64,000 nt of DNA, taken from Mesorhizobium sp. B1-1-8 (GTDB lineage: Bacteria; Pseudomonadota; Alphaproteobacteria; Rhizobiales; Rhizobiaceae). The notes under the pieces were generated by a model. That model did not search any database, was not told where the DNA came from, and worked only from the letters and a program-made list of their open reading frames with translations. Within the stretch, counting starts at the first letter, position 1. Every line of letters begins with the position of its first letter. Shown here one piece after another: positions 26,734 through 37,378 of the stretch. The stretch spans positions 4,131,501 through 4,195,500 of the forward strand of contig NZ_CP083956.1 of the NCBI RefSeq assembly GCF_006442795.2, written 5' to 3'. Position numbers and translations under genes: made by a program.

Positions 26734-29700
26734 CGTCGGTCACCGCAATGGTGAAGGTCTGGCTGCTGGTCAGGGTCCCGTCGGAAGCCTGAACCGTGAC
26801 GCCATAGGCGTGGCCAGGTGCGCTCTCGAAGTCGATCTTGGTGGCGTCCGCCACCGTCACGATGCCGGTGACGCTGTCGATCGTGAACCCGCCACCCGAG
26901 GTGTCGCCGGTCAGCGAGTACGTGACCGTGCCGCCGTTGACGTCGCTCGAGGCCGCCGTGATCCCGACCGTCGCCCCGTTGGCGACGCCTTCCGAAACCG
27001 TGTTGGTCGCCGCATCGCCGTCCGTCGGCTGCGACGGCGCAACGTCGGTCACCGCAATGGTGAAGGTCTGGCTGCTGGTCAGGGTCCCGTCGGAAGCCTG
27101 AACCGTGACGCCATAGGCGTGGCCAGGTGCGCTCTCGAAGTCGATCTTGGTGGCGTCCGCCACCGTCACGATGCCGGTGACGCTGTCGATCGTGAACCCG
27201 CCACCCGAGGTGTCGCCGGTCAGCGAGTACGTGACCGTGCCGCCGTTGACGTCGCTCGAGGCCGCCGTGATCCCGACCGTCGCCCCGTTGGCGACGCCTT
27301 CCGAAACCGTGTTGGTCGCCGCATCGCCGTCCGTCGGCTGCGACGGCGCAACGTCGGTCACCGCAATGGTGAAGGTCTGGCTGCTGGTCAGGGTCCCGTC
27401 GGAAGCCTGAACCGTGACGCCATAGGCGTGGCCAGGTGCGCTCTCGAAGTCGATCTTGGTGGCGTCCGCCACCGTCACGATGCCGGTGACGCTGTCGATC
27501 GTGAACCCGCCACCCGAGGTGTCGCCGGTCAGCGAGTACGTGACCGTGCCGCCGTTGACGTCGCTCGAGGCCGCCGTGATCCCGACCGTCGCCCCGTTGG
27601 CGACGCCTTCCGAAACCGTGTTGGTCGCCGCATCGCCGTCCGTCGGCTGCGACGGCGCAACGTCGGTCACGCAATGGTGAAGGTCTGGCTGCTGGTCAGG
27701 GTCCCGTCGGAAGCCTGAACCGTGACGCCATAGGCGTGGCCAGGTGCGCTCTCGAAGTCGATCTTGGTGGCGTCCGCCACCGTCACGATGCCGGTGACGC
27801 TGTCGATCGTGAACCCGCCACCCGAGGTGTCGCCGGTCAGCGAGTACGTGACCGTGCCGCCGTTGACGTCGCTCGAGGCCGCCGTGATCCCGACCGTCGC
27901 CCCGTTGGCGACGCCTTCCGAAACCGTGTTGGTCGCCGCATCGCCGTCCGTCGGCTGCGACGGCGCAACGTCGGTCACCGCAATGGTGAAGGTCTGGCTG
28001 CTGGTCAGGGTCCCGTCGGAAGCCTGAACCGTGACGCCATAGGCGTGGCCAGGTGCGCTCTCGAAGTCGATCTTGGTGGCGTCCGCCACCGTCACGATGC
28101 CGGTGACGCTGTCGATCGTGAACCCGCCACCCGAGGTGTCGCCGGTCAGCGAGTACGTGACCGTGCCGCCGTTGACGTCGCTCGAGGCCGCCGTGATCCC
28201 GACCGTCGCCCCGTTGGCGACGCCTTCCGAAACCGTGTTGGTCGCCGCATCGCCGTCCGTCGGCTGCGACGGCGCAACGTCGGTCACCGCAATGGTGAAG
28301 GTCTGGCTGCTGGTCAGGGTCCCGTCGGAAGCCTGAACCGTGACGCCATAGGCGTGGCCAGGTGCGCTCTCGAAGTCGATCTTGGTGGCGTCCGCCACCG
28401 TCACGATGCCGGTGACGCTGTCGATCGTGAACCCGCCACCCGAGGTGTCGCCGGTCAGCGAGTACGTGACCGTGCCGCCGTTGACGTCGCTCGAGGCCGC
28501 CGTGATCCCGACCGTCGCCCCGTTGGCGACGCCTTCCGAAACCGTGTTGGTCGCCGCATCGCCGTCCGTCGGCTGCGACGGCGCAACGTCGGTCACCGCA
28601 ATGGTGAAGGTCTGGCTGCTGGTCAGGGTCCCGTCGGAAGCCTGAACCGTGACGCCATAGGCGTGGCCAGGTGCGCTCTCGAAGTCGATCTTGGTGGCGT
28701 CCGCCACCGTCACGATGCCGGTGACGCTGTCGATCGTGAACCCGCCACCCGAGGTGTCGCCGGTCAGCGAGTACGTGACCGTGCCGCCGTTGACGTCGCT
28801 CGAGGCCGCCGTGATCCCGACCGTCGCCCCGTTGGCGACGCCTTCCGAAACCGTGTTGGTCGCCGCATCGCCGTCCGTCGGCTGCGACGGCGCAACGTCG
28901 GTCACCGCAATGGTGAAGGTCTGGCTGCTGGTCAGGGTCCCGTCGGAAGCCTGAACCGTGACGCCATAGGCGTGGCCAGGTGCGCTCTCGAAGTCGATCT
29001 TGGTGGCGTCCGCCACCGTCACGATGCCGGTGACGCTGTCGATCGTGAACCCGCCACCCGAGGTGTCGCCGGTCAGCGAGTACGTGACCGTGCCGCCGTT
29101 GACGTCGCTCGAGGCCGCCGTGATCCCGACCGTCGCCCCGTTGGCGACGCCTTCCGAAACCGTGTTGGTCGCGCCGCATCGCCGTCCGTCGGCTGCGACG
29201 GCGCAACGTCGGTCACCGCAATGGTGAAGGTCTGGCTGCTGGTCAGGGTCCCGTCGGAAGCCTGAACCGTGACGCCATAGGCGTGGCCAGGTGCGCTCTC
29301 GAAGTCGATCTTGGTGGCGTCCGCCACCGTCACGATGCCGGTGACGCTGTCGATCGTGAACCCGCCACCCGAGGTGTCGCCGGTCAGCGAGTACGTGACC
29401 GTGCCGCCGTTGACGTCGCTCGAGGCCGCCGTGATCCCGACCGTCGCCCCGTTGGCGACGCCTTCCGAAACCGTGTTGGTCGCCGCATCGCCGTCCGTCG
29501 GCTGCGACGGCGCAACGTCGGTCACCGCAATGGTGAAGGTCTGGCTGCTGGTCAGGGTCCCGTCGGAAGCCTGAACCGTGACGCCATAGGCGTGGCCAGG
29601 TGCGCTCTCGAAGTCGATCTTGGTGGCGTCCGCCACCGTCACGATGCCGGTGACGCTGTCGATCGTGAACCCGCCACCCGAGGTGTCGCCGGTCAGCGAG

Positions 29701-32700
29701 TACGTGACCGTGCCGCCGTTGACGTCGCTCGAGGCCGCCGTGATCCCGACCGTCGCCCCGTTGGCGACGCCTTCCGAAACCGTGTTGGTCGCCGCATCGC
29801 CGTCCGTCGGCTGCGACGGCGCAACGTCGGTCACCGCAATGGTGAAGGTCTGGCTGCTGGTCAGGGTCCCGTCGGAAGCCTGAACCGTGACGCCATAGGC
29901 GTGGCCAGGTGCGCTCTCGAAGTCGATCTTGGTGGCGTCCGCCACCGTCACGATGCCGGTGACGCTGTCGATCGTGAACCCGCCACCCGAGGTGTCGCCG
30001 GTCAGCGAGTACGTGACCGTGCCGCCGTTGACGTCGCTCGAGGCCGCCGTGATCCCGACCGTCGCCCCGTTGGCGACGCCTTCCGAAACCGTGTTGGTCG
30101 CCGCATCGCCGTCCGTCGGCTGCGACGGCGCAACGTCGGTCACCGCAATGGTGAAGGTCTGGCTGCTGGTCAGGGTCCCGTCGGAAGCCTGAACCGTGAC
30201 GCCATAGGCGTGGCCAGGTGCGCTCTCGAAGTCGATCTTGGTGGCGTCCGCCACCGTCACGATGCCGGTGACGCTGTCGATCGTGAACCCGCCACCCGAG
30301 GTGTCGCCGGTCAGCGAGTACGTGACCGTGCCGCCGTTGACGTCGCTCGAGGCCGCCGTGATCCCGACCGTCGCCCCGTTGGCGACGCCTTCCGAAACCG
30401 TGTTGGTCGCCGCATCGCCGTCCGTCGGCTGCGACGGCGCAACGTCGGTCACCGCAATGGTGAAGGTCTGGCTGCTGGTCAGGGTCCCGTCGGAAGCCTG
30501 AACCGTGACGCCATAGGCGTGGCCAGGTGCGCTCTCGAAGTCGATCTTGGTGGCGTCCGCCACCGTCACGATGCCGGTGACGCTGTCGATCGTGAACCCG
30601 CCACCCGAGGTGTCGCCGGTCAGCGAGTACGTGACCGTGCCGCCGTTGACGTCGCTCGAGGCCGCCGTGATCCCGACCGTCGCCCCGTTGGCGACGCCTT
30701 CCGAAACCGTGTTGGTCGCCGCATCGCCGTCCGTCGGCTGCGACGGCGCAACGTCGGTCACCGCAATGGTGAAGGTCTGGCTGCTGGTCAGGGTCCCGTC
30801 GGAAGCCTGAACCGTGACGCCATAGGCGTGGCCAGGTGCGCTCTCGAAGTCGATCTTGGTGGCGTCCGCCACCGTCACGATGCCGGTGACGCTGTCGATC
30901 GTGAACCCGCCACCCGAGGTGTCGCCGGTCAGCGAGTACGTGACCGTGCCGCCGTTGACGTCGCTCGAGGCCGCCGTGATCCCGACCGTCGCCCCGTTGG
31001 CGACGCCTTCCGAAACCGTGTTGGTCGCCGCATCGCCGTCCGTCGGCTGCGACGGCGCAACGTCGGTCACCGCAATGGTGAAGGTCTGGCTGCTGGTCAG
31101 GGTCCCGTCGGAAGCCTGAACCGTGACGCCATAGGCGTGGCCAGGTGCGCTCTCGAAGTCGATCTTGGTGGCGTCCGCCACCGTCACGATGCCGGTGACG
31201 CTGTCGATCGTGAACCCGCCACCCGAGGTGTCGCCGGTCAGCGAGTACGTGACCGTGCCGCCGTTGACGTCGCTCGAGGCCGCCGTGATCCCGACCGTCG
31301 CCCCGTTGGCGACGCCTTCCGAAACCGTGTTGGTCGCCGCATCGCCGTCCGTCGGCTGCGACGGCGCAACGTCGGTCACCGCAATGGTGAAGGTCTGGCT
31401 GCTGGTCAGGGTCCCGTCGGAAGCCTGAACCGTGACGCCATAGGCGTGGCCAGGTGCGCTCTCGAAGTCGATCTTGGTGGCGTCCGCCACCGTCACGATG
31501 CCGGTGACGCTGTCGATCGTGAACCCGCCACCCGAGGTGTCGCCGGTCAGCGAGTACGTGACCGTGCCGCCGTTGACGTCGCTCGAGGCCGCCGTGATCC
31601 CGACCGTCGCCCCGTTGGCGACGCCTTCCGAAACCGTGTTGGTCGCCGCATCGCCGTCCGTCGGCTGCGACGGCGCAACGTCGGTCACCGCAATGGTGAA
31701 GGTCTGGCTGCTGGTCAGGGTCCCGTCGGAAGCCTGAACCGTGACGCCATAGGCGTGGCCAGGTGCGCTCTCGAAGTCGATCTTGGTGGCGTCCGCCACC
31801 GTCACGATGCCGGTGACGCTGTCGATCGTGAACCCGCCACCCGAGGTGTCGCCGGTCAGCGAGTACGTGACCGTGCCGCCGTTGACGTCGCTCGAGGCCG
31901 CCGTGATCCCGACCGTCGCCCCGTTGGCGACGCCTTCCGAAACCGTGTTGGTCGCCGCATCGCCGTCCGTCGGCTGCGACGGCGCAACGTCGGTCACCGC
32001 AATGGTGAAGGTCTGGCTGCTGGTCAGGGTCCCGTCGGAAGCCTGAACCGTGACGCCATAGGCGTGGCCAGGTGCGCTCTCGAAGTCGATCTTGGTGGCG
32101 TCCGCCACCGTCACGATGCCGGTGACGCTGTCGATCGTGAACCCGCCACCCGAGGTGTCGCCGGTCAGCGAGTACGTGACCGTGCCGCCGTTGACGTCGC
32201 TCGAGGCCGCCGTGATCCCGACCGTCGCCCCGTTGGCGACGCCTTCCGAAACCGTGTTGGTCGCCGCATCGCCGTCCGTCGGCTGCGACGGCGCAACGTC
32301 GGTCACCGCAATGGTGAAGGTCTGGCTGCTGGTCAGGGTCCCGTCGGAAGCCTGAACCGTGACGCCATAGGCGTGGCCAGGTGCGCTCTCGAAGTCGATC
32401 TTGGTGGCGTCCGCCACCGTCACGATGCCGGTGACGCTGTCGATCGTGAACCCGCCACCCGAGGTGTCGCCGGTCAGCGAGTACGTGACCGTGCCGCCGT
32501 TGACGTCGCTCGAGGCCGCCGTGATCCCGACCGTCGCCCCGTTGGCGACGCCTTCCGAAACCGTGTTGGTCGCCGCATCGCCGTCCGTCGGCTGCGACGG
32601 CGCAACGTCGGTCACCGCAATGGTGAAGGTCTGGCTGCTGGTCAGGGTCCCGTCGGAAGCCTGAACCGTGACGCCATAGGCGTGGCCAGGTGCGCTCTCG

Positions 32701-33533
32701 AAGTCGATCTTGGTGGCGTCCGCCACCGTCACGATGCCGGTGACGCTGTCGATCGTGAACCCGCCACCCGAGGTGTCGCCGGTCAGCGAGTACGTGACCG
32801 TGCCGCCGTTGACGTCGCTCGAGGCCGCCGTGATCCCGACCGTCGCCCCGTTGGCGACGCCTTCCGAAACCGTGTTGGTCGCCGCATCGCCGTCCGTCGG
32901 CTGCGACGGCGCAACGTCGGTCACCGCAATGGTGAAGGTCTGGCTGCTGGTCAGGGTCCCGTCGGAAGCCTGAACCGTGACGCCATAGGCGTGGCCAGGT
33001 GCGCTCTCGAAGTCGATCTTGGTGGCGTCCGCCACCGTCACGATGCCGGTGACGCTGTCGATCGTGAACCCGCCACCCGAGGTGTCGCCGGTCAGCGAGT
33101 ACGTGACCGTGCCGCCGTTGACGTCGCTCGAGGCCGCCGTGATCCCGACCGTCGCCCCGTTGGCGACGCCTTCCGAAACCGTGTTGGTCGCCGCATCGCC
33201 GTCCGTCGGCTGCGACGGCGCAACGTCGGTCACCGCAATGGTGAAGGTCTGGCTGCTGGTCAGGGTCCCGTCGGAAGCCTGAACCGTGACGCCATAGGCG
33301 TGGCCAGGTGCGCTCTCGAAGTCGATCTTGGTGGCGTCCGCCACCGTCACGATGCCGGTGACGCTGTCGATCGTGAACCCGCCACCCGAGGTGTCGCCGG
33401 TCAGCGAGTACGTGACCGTGCCGCCGTTGACGTCGCTCGAGGCCGCCGTGATCCCGACCGTCGCCCCGTTGGCGACGCCTTCCGAAACCGTGTTGGTCGC
33501 CGCATCGCCGTCCGTCGGCTGCGACGGCGCAAC
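26116..33533 (-). repeat. 24 tandem 309-bp repeats in the giant adhesin gene
   Basis: Each unit encodes 103 aa of cadherin-like fold (VAPSQPTDGDAATNTVSEG to SSQTFTIAVTD). Apart from three indels, every unit I compared is identical at nucleotide level, including wobble positions. The regular 309-bp step is broken only between 26528 and 26838 (310), 27456 and 27764 (308), and 29000 and 29311 (311). Confidence 0.97.
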
Positions 33534-34448
33534 GTCGGTCACCGCAATGGTGAAGGTCTGGCTGCTTATCCCGCCGTGGCCATCGTTCGCCTGGACTGAA
33601 ATCGTATGGCTGATTGCCGTCTCGTAGTTGAGCAGCGAGGCGTTGGCCACCGTAACCACGCCGGTGATGGTGTTGATCCCAAACCGGCCGCCGGCATTGT
33701 CGGTCAGGCTGTAGGTGACCGTGTCACCGTCAGCATCAGTTGCAATCGCCGTGATCCCGACCGTGGTGCCATTGGCAGCGCCTTCCGAGACACTACCGCC
33801 AACGACACCGTCGCTGTCGGTCGGCGTCGAGGGCGCGTGATTTGTGGTTCCCTGCGCATTGAGAACCACAACCTTCTCAACACCGGTTACCTTGAGATCA
33901 AGCGTCTTGAACGTGTAGACAGCGCTATCGGCCTGGCCAGTTTGTGCGCTGATGTGTGCCGGAAGCCAAACGTTCTTGAAGTATGCGATCTCCGCCGTAA
34001 TCGCAGCATCGTTCAGCTGGGCCGTGCTGAGCCATATCTGCAAAGTGTCGGCGTCTGGGGTAGATCCAGCTTTGCCGAGCTGTACGGCGCCGTTTCCACC
34101 GTCATAAGAATCGTAGCCAGTAAAAGTGCTTCCGCTTAGCGTCGTCTGGGTGGGTACATCCCCAAAGGTGGTCTGGTCTGTTCCAGAATACAGCGTCCCA
34201 CCCGTTACCGTCTGCGTGGAACTGGTAAATGTGCTACCTAGCCAATATTGGTTCTCAAAGGCCTTATAGATCAGGATGTCTGACCCTGACCCGCCAAGAA
34301 CGGTGTCAAAGCCGCTGCCGCCGTTGAGAATGTCATCGCCAGATCCGCCATTCAGGCGATCGTCTCCAGCGCCCCCATTCAATATGTCGGCTCCGCTGCC
34401 GCCAACCAGATTGTCGTTGCTGCTCGTGCCAACAGTCGAAGAAGCCAT
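29173..34448 (-). CDS. Giant adhesin, intact N-terminal reading frame
   Basis: The uninterrupted frame from ATG 34448 to the first indel at 29171-29172; read literally it runs on out of frame to a stop at 29073. It contains the N-terminal RTX block (residues about 8-60), a domain with DTLQIWLSTAQLNDAAITAE seen in N-termini of large rhizobial RTX proteins, a cadherin-like repeat with TPTDSDGVVGGSVSEGAANG, and 14 full 103-aa repeats. RTX repeats at the very N-terminus are unusual, because secretion-linked RTX blocks normally sit at the C-terminus. Confidence 0.8.
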
Positions 34449-34499
34449 CTTTCATCCCCCTGGCCGACGCGCGCCGCGCCTGCTCATTGGCCGTCCGAG

Positions 34500-34922
34500 A
34501 CGGCTGACAACCCCATGCCGAAACGGCGTTCGGCGCCCAGTCATGTGAGGCGGGAAGATCAGTGCACCAAGCCGCAACCCCTCGCTCCCGGCCGCGAATG
34601 GCCCGCGCAGGTGCGGCGATTCACAGCCAGGTGGTGGCTCGATGGTGATGGCTACGACGGCTAATTGAAGCCGCGCTGCGTTTCCCCTACCCCGGTAGCG
34701 CGGTAACTCGTTGTTGCCGGTCGAGAGTCTTTTACGCTACTCGTATATTAGGATATTATTAACTCTATCGGAGTCAACGGCAAACTTGATGAAGAGTTAA
34801 TGACAAAACATCAACTTAAACTAAAATGCGACCAAACTGCATCAAGGACAGTTCGTATTCCGCGTTGGCCAACCGGCGTAAGGGACCTATGCAACGACCT
34901 CTCAGACTTTGGTGGTCAGACC
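34500..34922 (-). promoter_or_regulatory. Leader/promoter region of the giant adhesin gene
   Basis: About 470 bp without a gene between the adhesin start and the patatin gene. It is homologous to 19100-19540: ccccatgccgaaa/gttcggcgcc, aactcgttgttgccggtcg, tatattagga and attaactctatcggag recur in the same order. Homology continues to the cctcagtcgcg that forms the end of the patatin gene. The AT-rich part (34735-34830) is the likeliest promoter. Confidence 0.6.
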
Positions 34923-35840
34923 TCAGTCGCGCTTACGCGCTGAATGGCTGAGAGGCAATGTGCTGTTTCCGTTCCGCGACATGAATCGCACTGCCTTCTT
35001 GCCGCGTTGGCCGCTGTGCTCCGCCACCGCCTTCTCGACGGCGCGCTTCAGCTCGTCCTTGATCCCGACTGTGTCGGCCATCAGCGTCTCGATCTTCAGG
35101 AAATCGAGCACGCGGTATTTCGAGACGGCCGGGCGGATCAGGATGTCGGGCGGGTTTTGCGTCAGCTTGTGGGCGATGATCGACTGCATCATCAATTGCG
35201 TGGCGCCGTACATCAGGTCGACGGTTGTCGGGTGCTTGCGCTCGACTTCGCTGGGCGCGCCCACCACGTCGATGGCGATGATGATGTCGGCGTCCTTCTC
35301 GATAAGATCGAAGGGCACCGGGTTGTAGATGCCGCCGTCGATCAGCACGCGGCCGTCACGCGTCACCGGGCGGAATACCGCCGGAATGGCGGCAGAGGCG
35401 GCAAGGGCCGAATGCAGGTCGCCTTCGCAGAAGACGGCGAGCTTGTGGCCGAAATAGTCGGTCGCCGTCACCTTGAGCGGGATCTTCAGCGCCTCGAACG
35501 TTTCGGGGATCGCCGCCGGCAGGAAGGCCCTCAGGATGCGCTCGACATTGAACTGGCCGACGCGGATGCCGCCTTGCATGGCCTCGGCGATCGTGCCCGG
35601 CCGCGAGCGCCACATGCGCGCCGCCACCTCGGCGCGGCGACCGAGGATGGAGCGGGCATAGTCGTGCATCTCGGCTCCGGTCATGCCGGCGGCCATGCCG
35701 GCGCCCATGATGGCGCCGATCGAGGAGCCGGCGATCGCCACCGGCCTGATGCCAAGCTCGTCCAGCGCCTCGATGGCATGGATATGCGCGAGTCCGCGCG
35801 CGCCGCCGCCGCCGAAGGCCACGGCGAACGTCGGGCTCAT
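34923..35840 (-). CDS. Patatin-like phospholipase family protein (RssA-type)
   Basis: 305 aa serine acyl hydrolase. The oxyanion-hole block GGGGARGLAHIHAIEALDEL is at residues 10-29, the nucleophile Ser40 lies in GSSIG, and the catalytic Asp168 lies in LIDGGIYNP, so the Ser-Asp dyad is complete. No signal peptide is seen, so it is cytoplasmic or membrane-associated. Its start overlaps the M16 peptidase stop by four bases, making it the last gene of an M16-M16-patatin operon. The lipid substrate is unknown. Confidence 0.92.
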   Translation of the reverse strand: MSPTFAVAFGGGGARGLAHIHAIEALDELGIRPVAIAGSSIGAIMGAGMAAGMTGAEMHDYARSILGRRAEVAARMWRSRPGTIAEAMQGGIRVGQFNVERILRAFLPAAIPETFEALKIPLKVTATDYFGHKLAVFCEGDLHSALAASAAIPAVFRPVTRDGRVLIDGGIYNPVPFDLIEKDADIIIAIDVVGAPSEVERKHPTTVDLMYGATQLMMQSIIAHKLTQNPPDILIRPAVSKYRVLDFLKIETLMADTVGIKDELKRAVEKAVAEHSGQRGKKAVRFMSRNGNSTLPLSHSARKRD

Positions 35841-37378
35841 CCCTTGCCGCCCCCGGCGATCTGGACAAGCGGCGGACCGACCACCATGACCGCCGGCTCG
35901 GCCGACAGCAGCTTCTTCGCCGCCGCCTTGACGTCGGCAAGCGTCACCGCGTCAATCAGCGCGGCGCGGCGCTGCACGTAGTCGATGCCGAGCTTGTCGA
36001 GTTGCAACTCGACAAGCGTCGCAGCAATGGAACTGGAGGAATCCAGATTGTTGATGGCGTAGGCGCCGATCATGTGTTTTTTCGTCGCGGCCAGCTCTTC
36101 CTCGGTCGGCCCAGTCTCCGCCATCTCCTTCACCACCTTGCGCACGATCGAAAGCGTCTCGGCGGCGCGGTCGGAGCGCGTCGCCGTCGTCACCAGCAGC
36201 GCGTGGGAATGCTCGTGATCGACCAGATCGGAGCTGACGCCATAGGCAAGACCGCGCTTTTCGCGCACCTCTTCGAACAGCCGCGAGGTAAAGGTCGAGC
36301 CGCCGAGGATCTCGTTCATCAGCACCGCGGCGAAGAAATCCGGATCGCTGCGTTTCACCCCCGGCCAGGCAAGCTGCAGCGAGGTCTGCGGCAGGTCGTA
36401 ATTGACCTCCAGCTGCTGGCCGAGCTTCGGCGCGATGTCGGCCACCGGCGCCAGCGTCTGCTTTTCCGGCAGGTCGCCGAACACCTCGTCCAGCTTGCCG
36501 GAGAGCGTTGCGGCATCGATGTCGCCGACCACCGCCACATGCAGGCCAGCGCGGGCAAAATTCGCCTTGTGAAAGGCCTTGAGGTCTTGTGGCGTGATGA
36601 CGCCCAGGCTTTCCTTGGTGCCTTGGTCGGGCCGCGCATAGGGGTGCTCGCCATAGATGGCGCGCAGCCAACGCTGCTGGGCGATGGTGTCGGGATCGCG
36701 CTCGTTGGCGAGAATGCCGGACAGCACCTGGGCGCGGATGCGGTCGATCGGCGCCTTGTCGAAACGCGGGCTGTTTACCGCCAGCCTCAGCAGGCCGAAG
36801 GCCTCGTCTTTTTGGTCGGACAGCATGCGCATCGAGCCATAGGTGCCGTCGCGCGCCGCCTGAAAGCTCATCTCGGCGCCGGCATCATCGAGCTTCAGCT
36901 GGAAGGCCTCGCTGTCGAGGTCGCCGGCGCCCTCGTCGAACAGGCCGGTCATCAGATTGACCAGGCCCTCCTTGCCGGCCGGATCCTGCGCAGTGCCGCC
37001 GTCGAAGACGAAGCGGATGGCAATCAGCGGTATCGAATGGTCCTCCACCAGCCAGGCGGTGATGCCCTTCTTCGACTTGACCTCCTGGATGTTCATCCCG
37101 GCATGCGCGGCAAGCGCCGGAAGGAGAAGGAAGAAGAGGGCGAAGCATAGAGTGGCGAGAGCGCGCTTGAGCTTCCCTTCTCCCCGCCAGGCTCCCCCTT
37201 CTCCCCTTGTGGGAGAAGGTGTCGCCGAAGGCGACGGATGAGGGGTGCTGGAAGGAATGAGACGTTGGCGATCCCTGGAACACCCCTCATCCGTCTCGGC
37301 GCTACGCGCCGATCCACCTTCTCCCACAAGGGGAGAAGGAAACGTGCTCATCTGTCCGGAAGCCAAAATCATCATCAA
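35837..37378 (-). CDS. M16-family peptidase, non-catalytic subunit, with repeat-derived N-terminus
   Basis: 513 aa. The body (from about residue 90) is an insulinase-fold M16 protein, but the zinc motif HXXEH is replaced by [13 protein letters not shown], as in the inactive partner of heterodimeric bacterial M16 peptidases; the catalytic partner is directly upstream with a four-base overlap. A secretion signal [20 protein letters not shown] is preceded by about 60 residues such as [20 protein letters not shown], encoded by a palindromic repeat (37197-37339) lying in frame. No ATG, GTG or TTG lies in frame between the repeat and the signal sequence, so translation probably starts at 37378 (or 37351) and runs through the repeat. 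The extension could impair export. Confidence 0.9.
   Translation of the reverse strand: MMMILASGQMSTFPSPLVGEGGSARSAETDEGCSRDRQRLIPSSTPHPSPSATPSPTRGEGGAWRGEGKLKRALATLCFALFFLLLPALAAHAGMNIQEVKSKKGITAWLVEDHSIPLIAIRFVFDGGTAQDPAGKEGLVNLMTGLFDEGAGDLDSEAFQLKLDDAGAEMSFQAARDGTYGSMRMLSDQKDEAFGLLRLAVNSPRFDKAPIDRIRAQVLSGILANERDPDTIAQQRWLRAIYGEHPYARPDQGTKESLGVITPQDLKAFHKANFARAGLHVAVVGDIDAATLSGKLDEVFGDLPEKQTLAPVADIAPKLGQQLEVNYDLPQTSLQLAWPGVKRSDPDFFAAVLMNEILGGSTFTSRLFEEVREKRGLAYGVSSDLVDHEHSHALLVTTATRSDRAAETLSIVRKVVKEMAETGPTEEELAATKKHMIGAYAINNLDSSSSIAATLVELQLDKLGIDYVQRRAALIDAVTLADVKAAAKKLLSAEPAVMVVGPPLVQIAGGGKG
37197..37339. repeat. Large inverted repeat inside the M16 coding sequence
   Basis: Arms of about 50-60 bp: ccttctccccttgtgggaga... 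to gatgaggggtg on the left, and its near-perfect inverse ending ...cccacaaggggagaagg on the right, around a loop of about 31 bases. It resembles the mobile palindromic repeats common in Rhizobiales intergenic DNA. Here it is read in frame as part of a protein. Confidence 0.9.

Larger units (their letters stand above)
22954..34448 (-). pseudogene. Giant cadherin/RTX adhesin gene, frame broken by three indels (about 3,830 aa if repaired)
   Basis: One continuous coding trend from ATG 34448 to TGA 22954, with no Sec signal. Order: N-terminal RTX nonapeptides (GGSGADILNGGAGDDRLNGG), a beta-rich domain, one cadherin-like repeat, 24 repeats of 103 aa, two VAENAPASTVVYTATATD modules, another cadherin-like module, serralysin-type RTX (DTFKYNAITDSQSG, DTIADFTSGTDKIDLTSF), further RTX, and a beta-helix-like C-terminus ending TSEFVA. 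The frame breaks at 29171 (two extra bases), 27670 (one missing) and 26671 (one extra), each inside an otherwise identical unit. Such placement suggests assembly or consensus error rather than decay, but real inactivation is possible. The type I exporter genes lie immediately downstream. The role inferred is a LapA/BapA-like biofilm adhesin. Confidence 0.8.

Noticed and set aside
25865..29206. A 1,113-codon minus-strand frame with Arg/His-rich repeats
   Set aside because: For most of its length it is an out-of-frame reading of the adhesin array; only the part between two indels (about 26671-27669) is true coding frame, and that is described with the adhesin.
26116..33533. CRISPR-like regular repetition
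   Set aside because: Units are 309 bp with no unique spacers, all in one reading frame; no cas genes are present.
29283..33599. A 1,438-codon plus-strand frame antisense to the giant adhesin, plus many identical 87-codon frames
   Set aside because: Same artefact of the 309-bp array; the minus-strand frame gives recognisable cadherin-like repeats.
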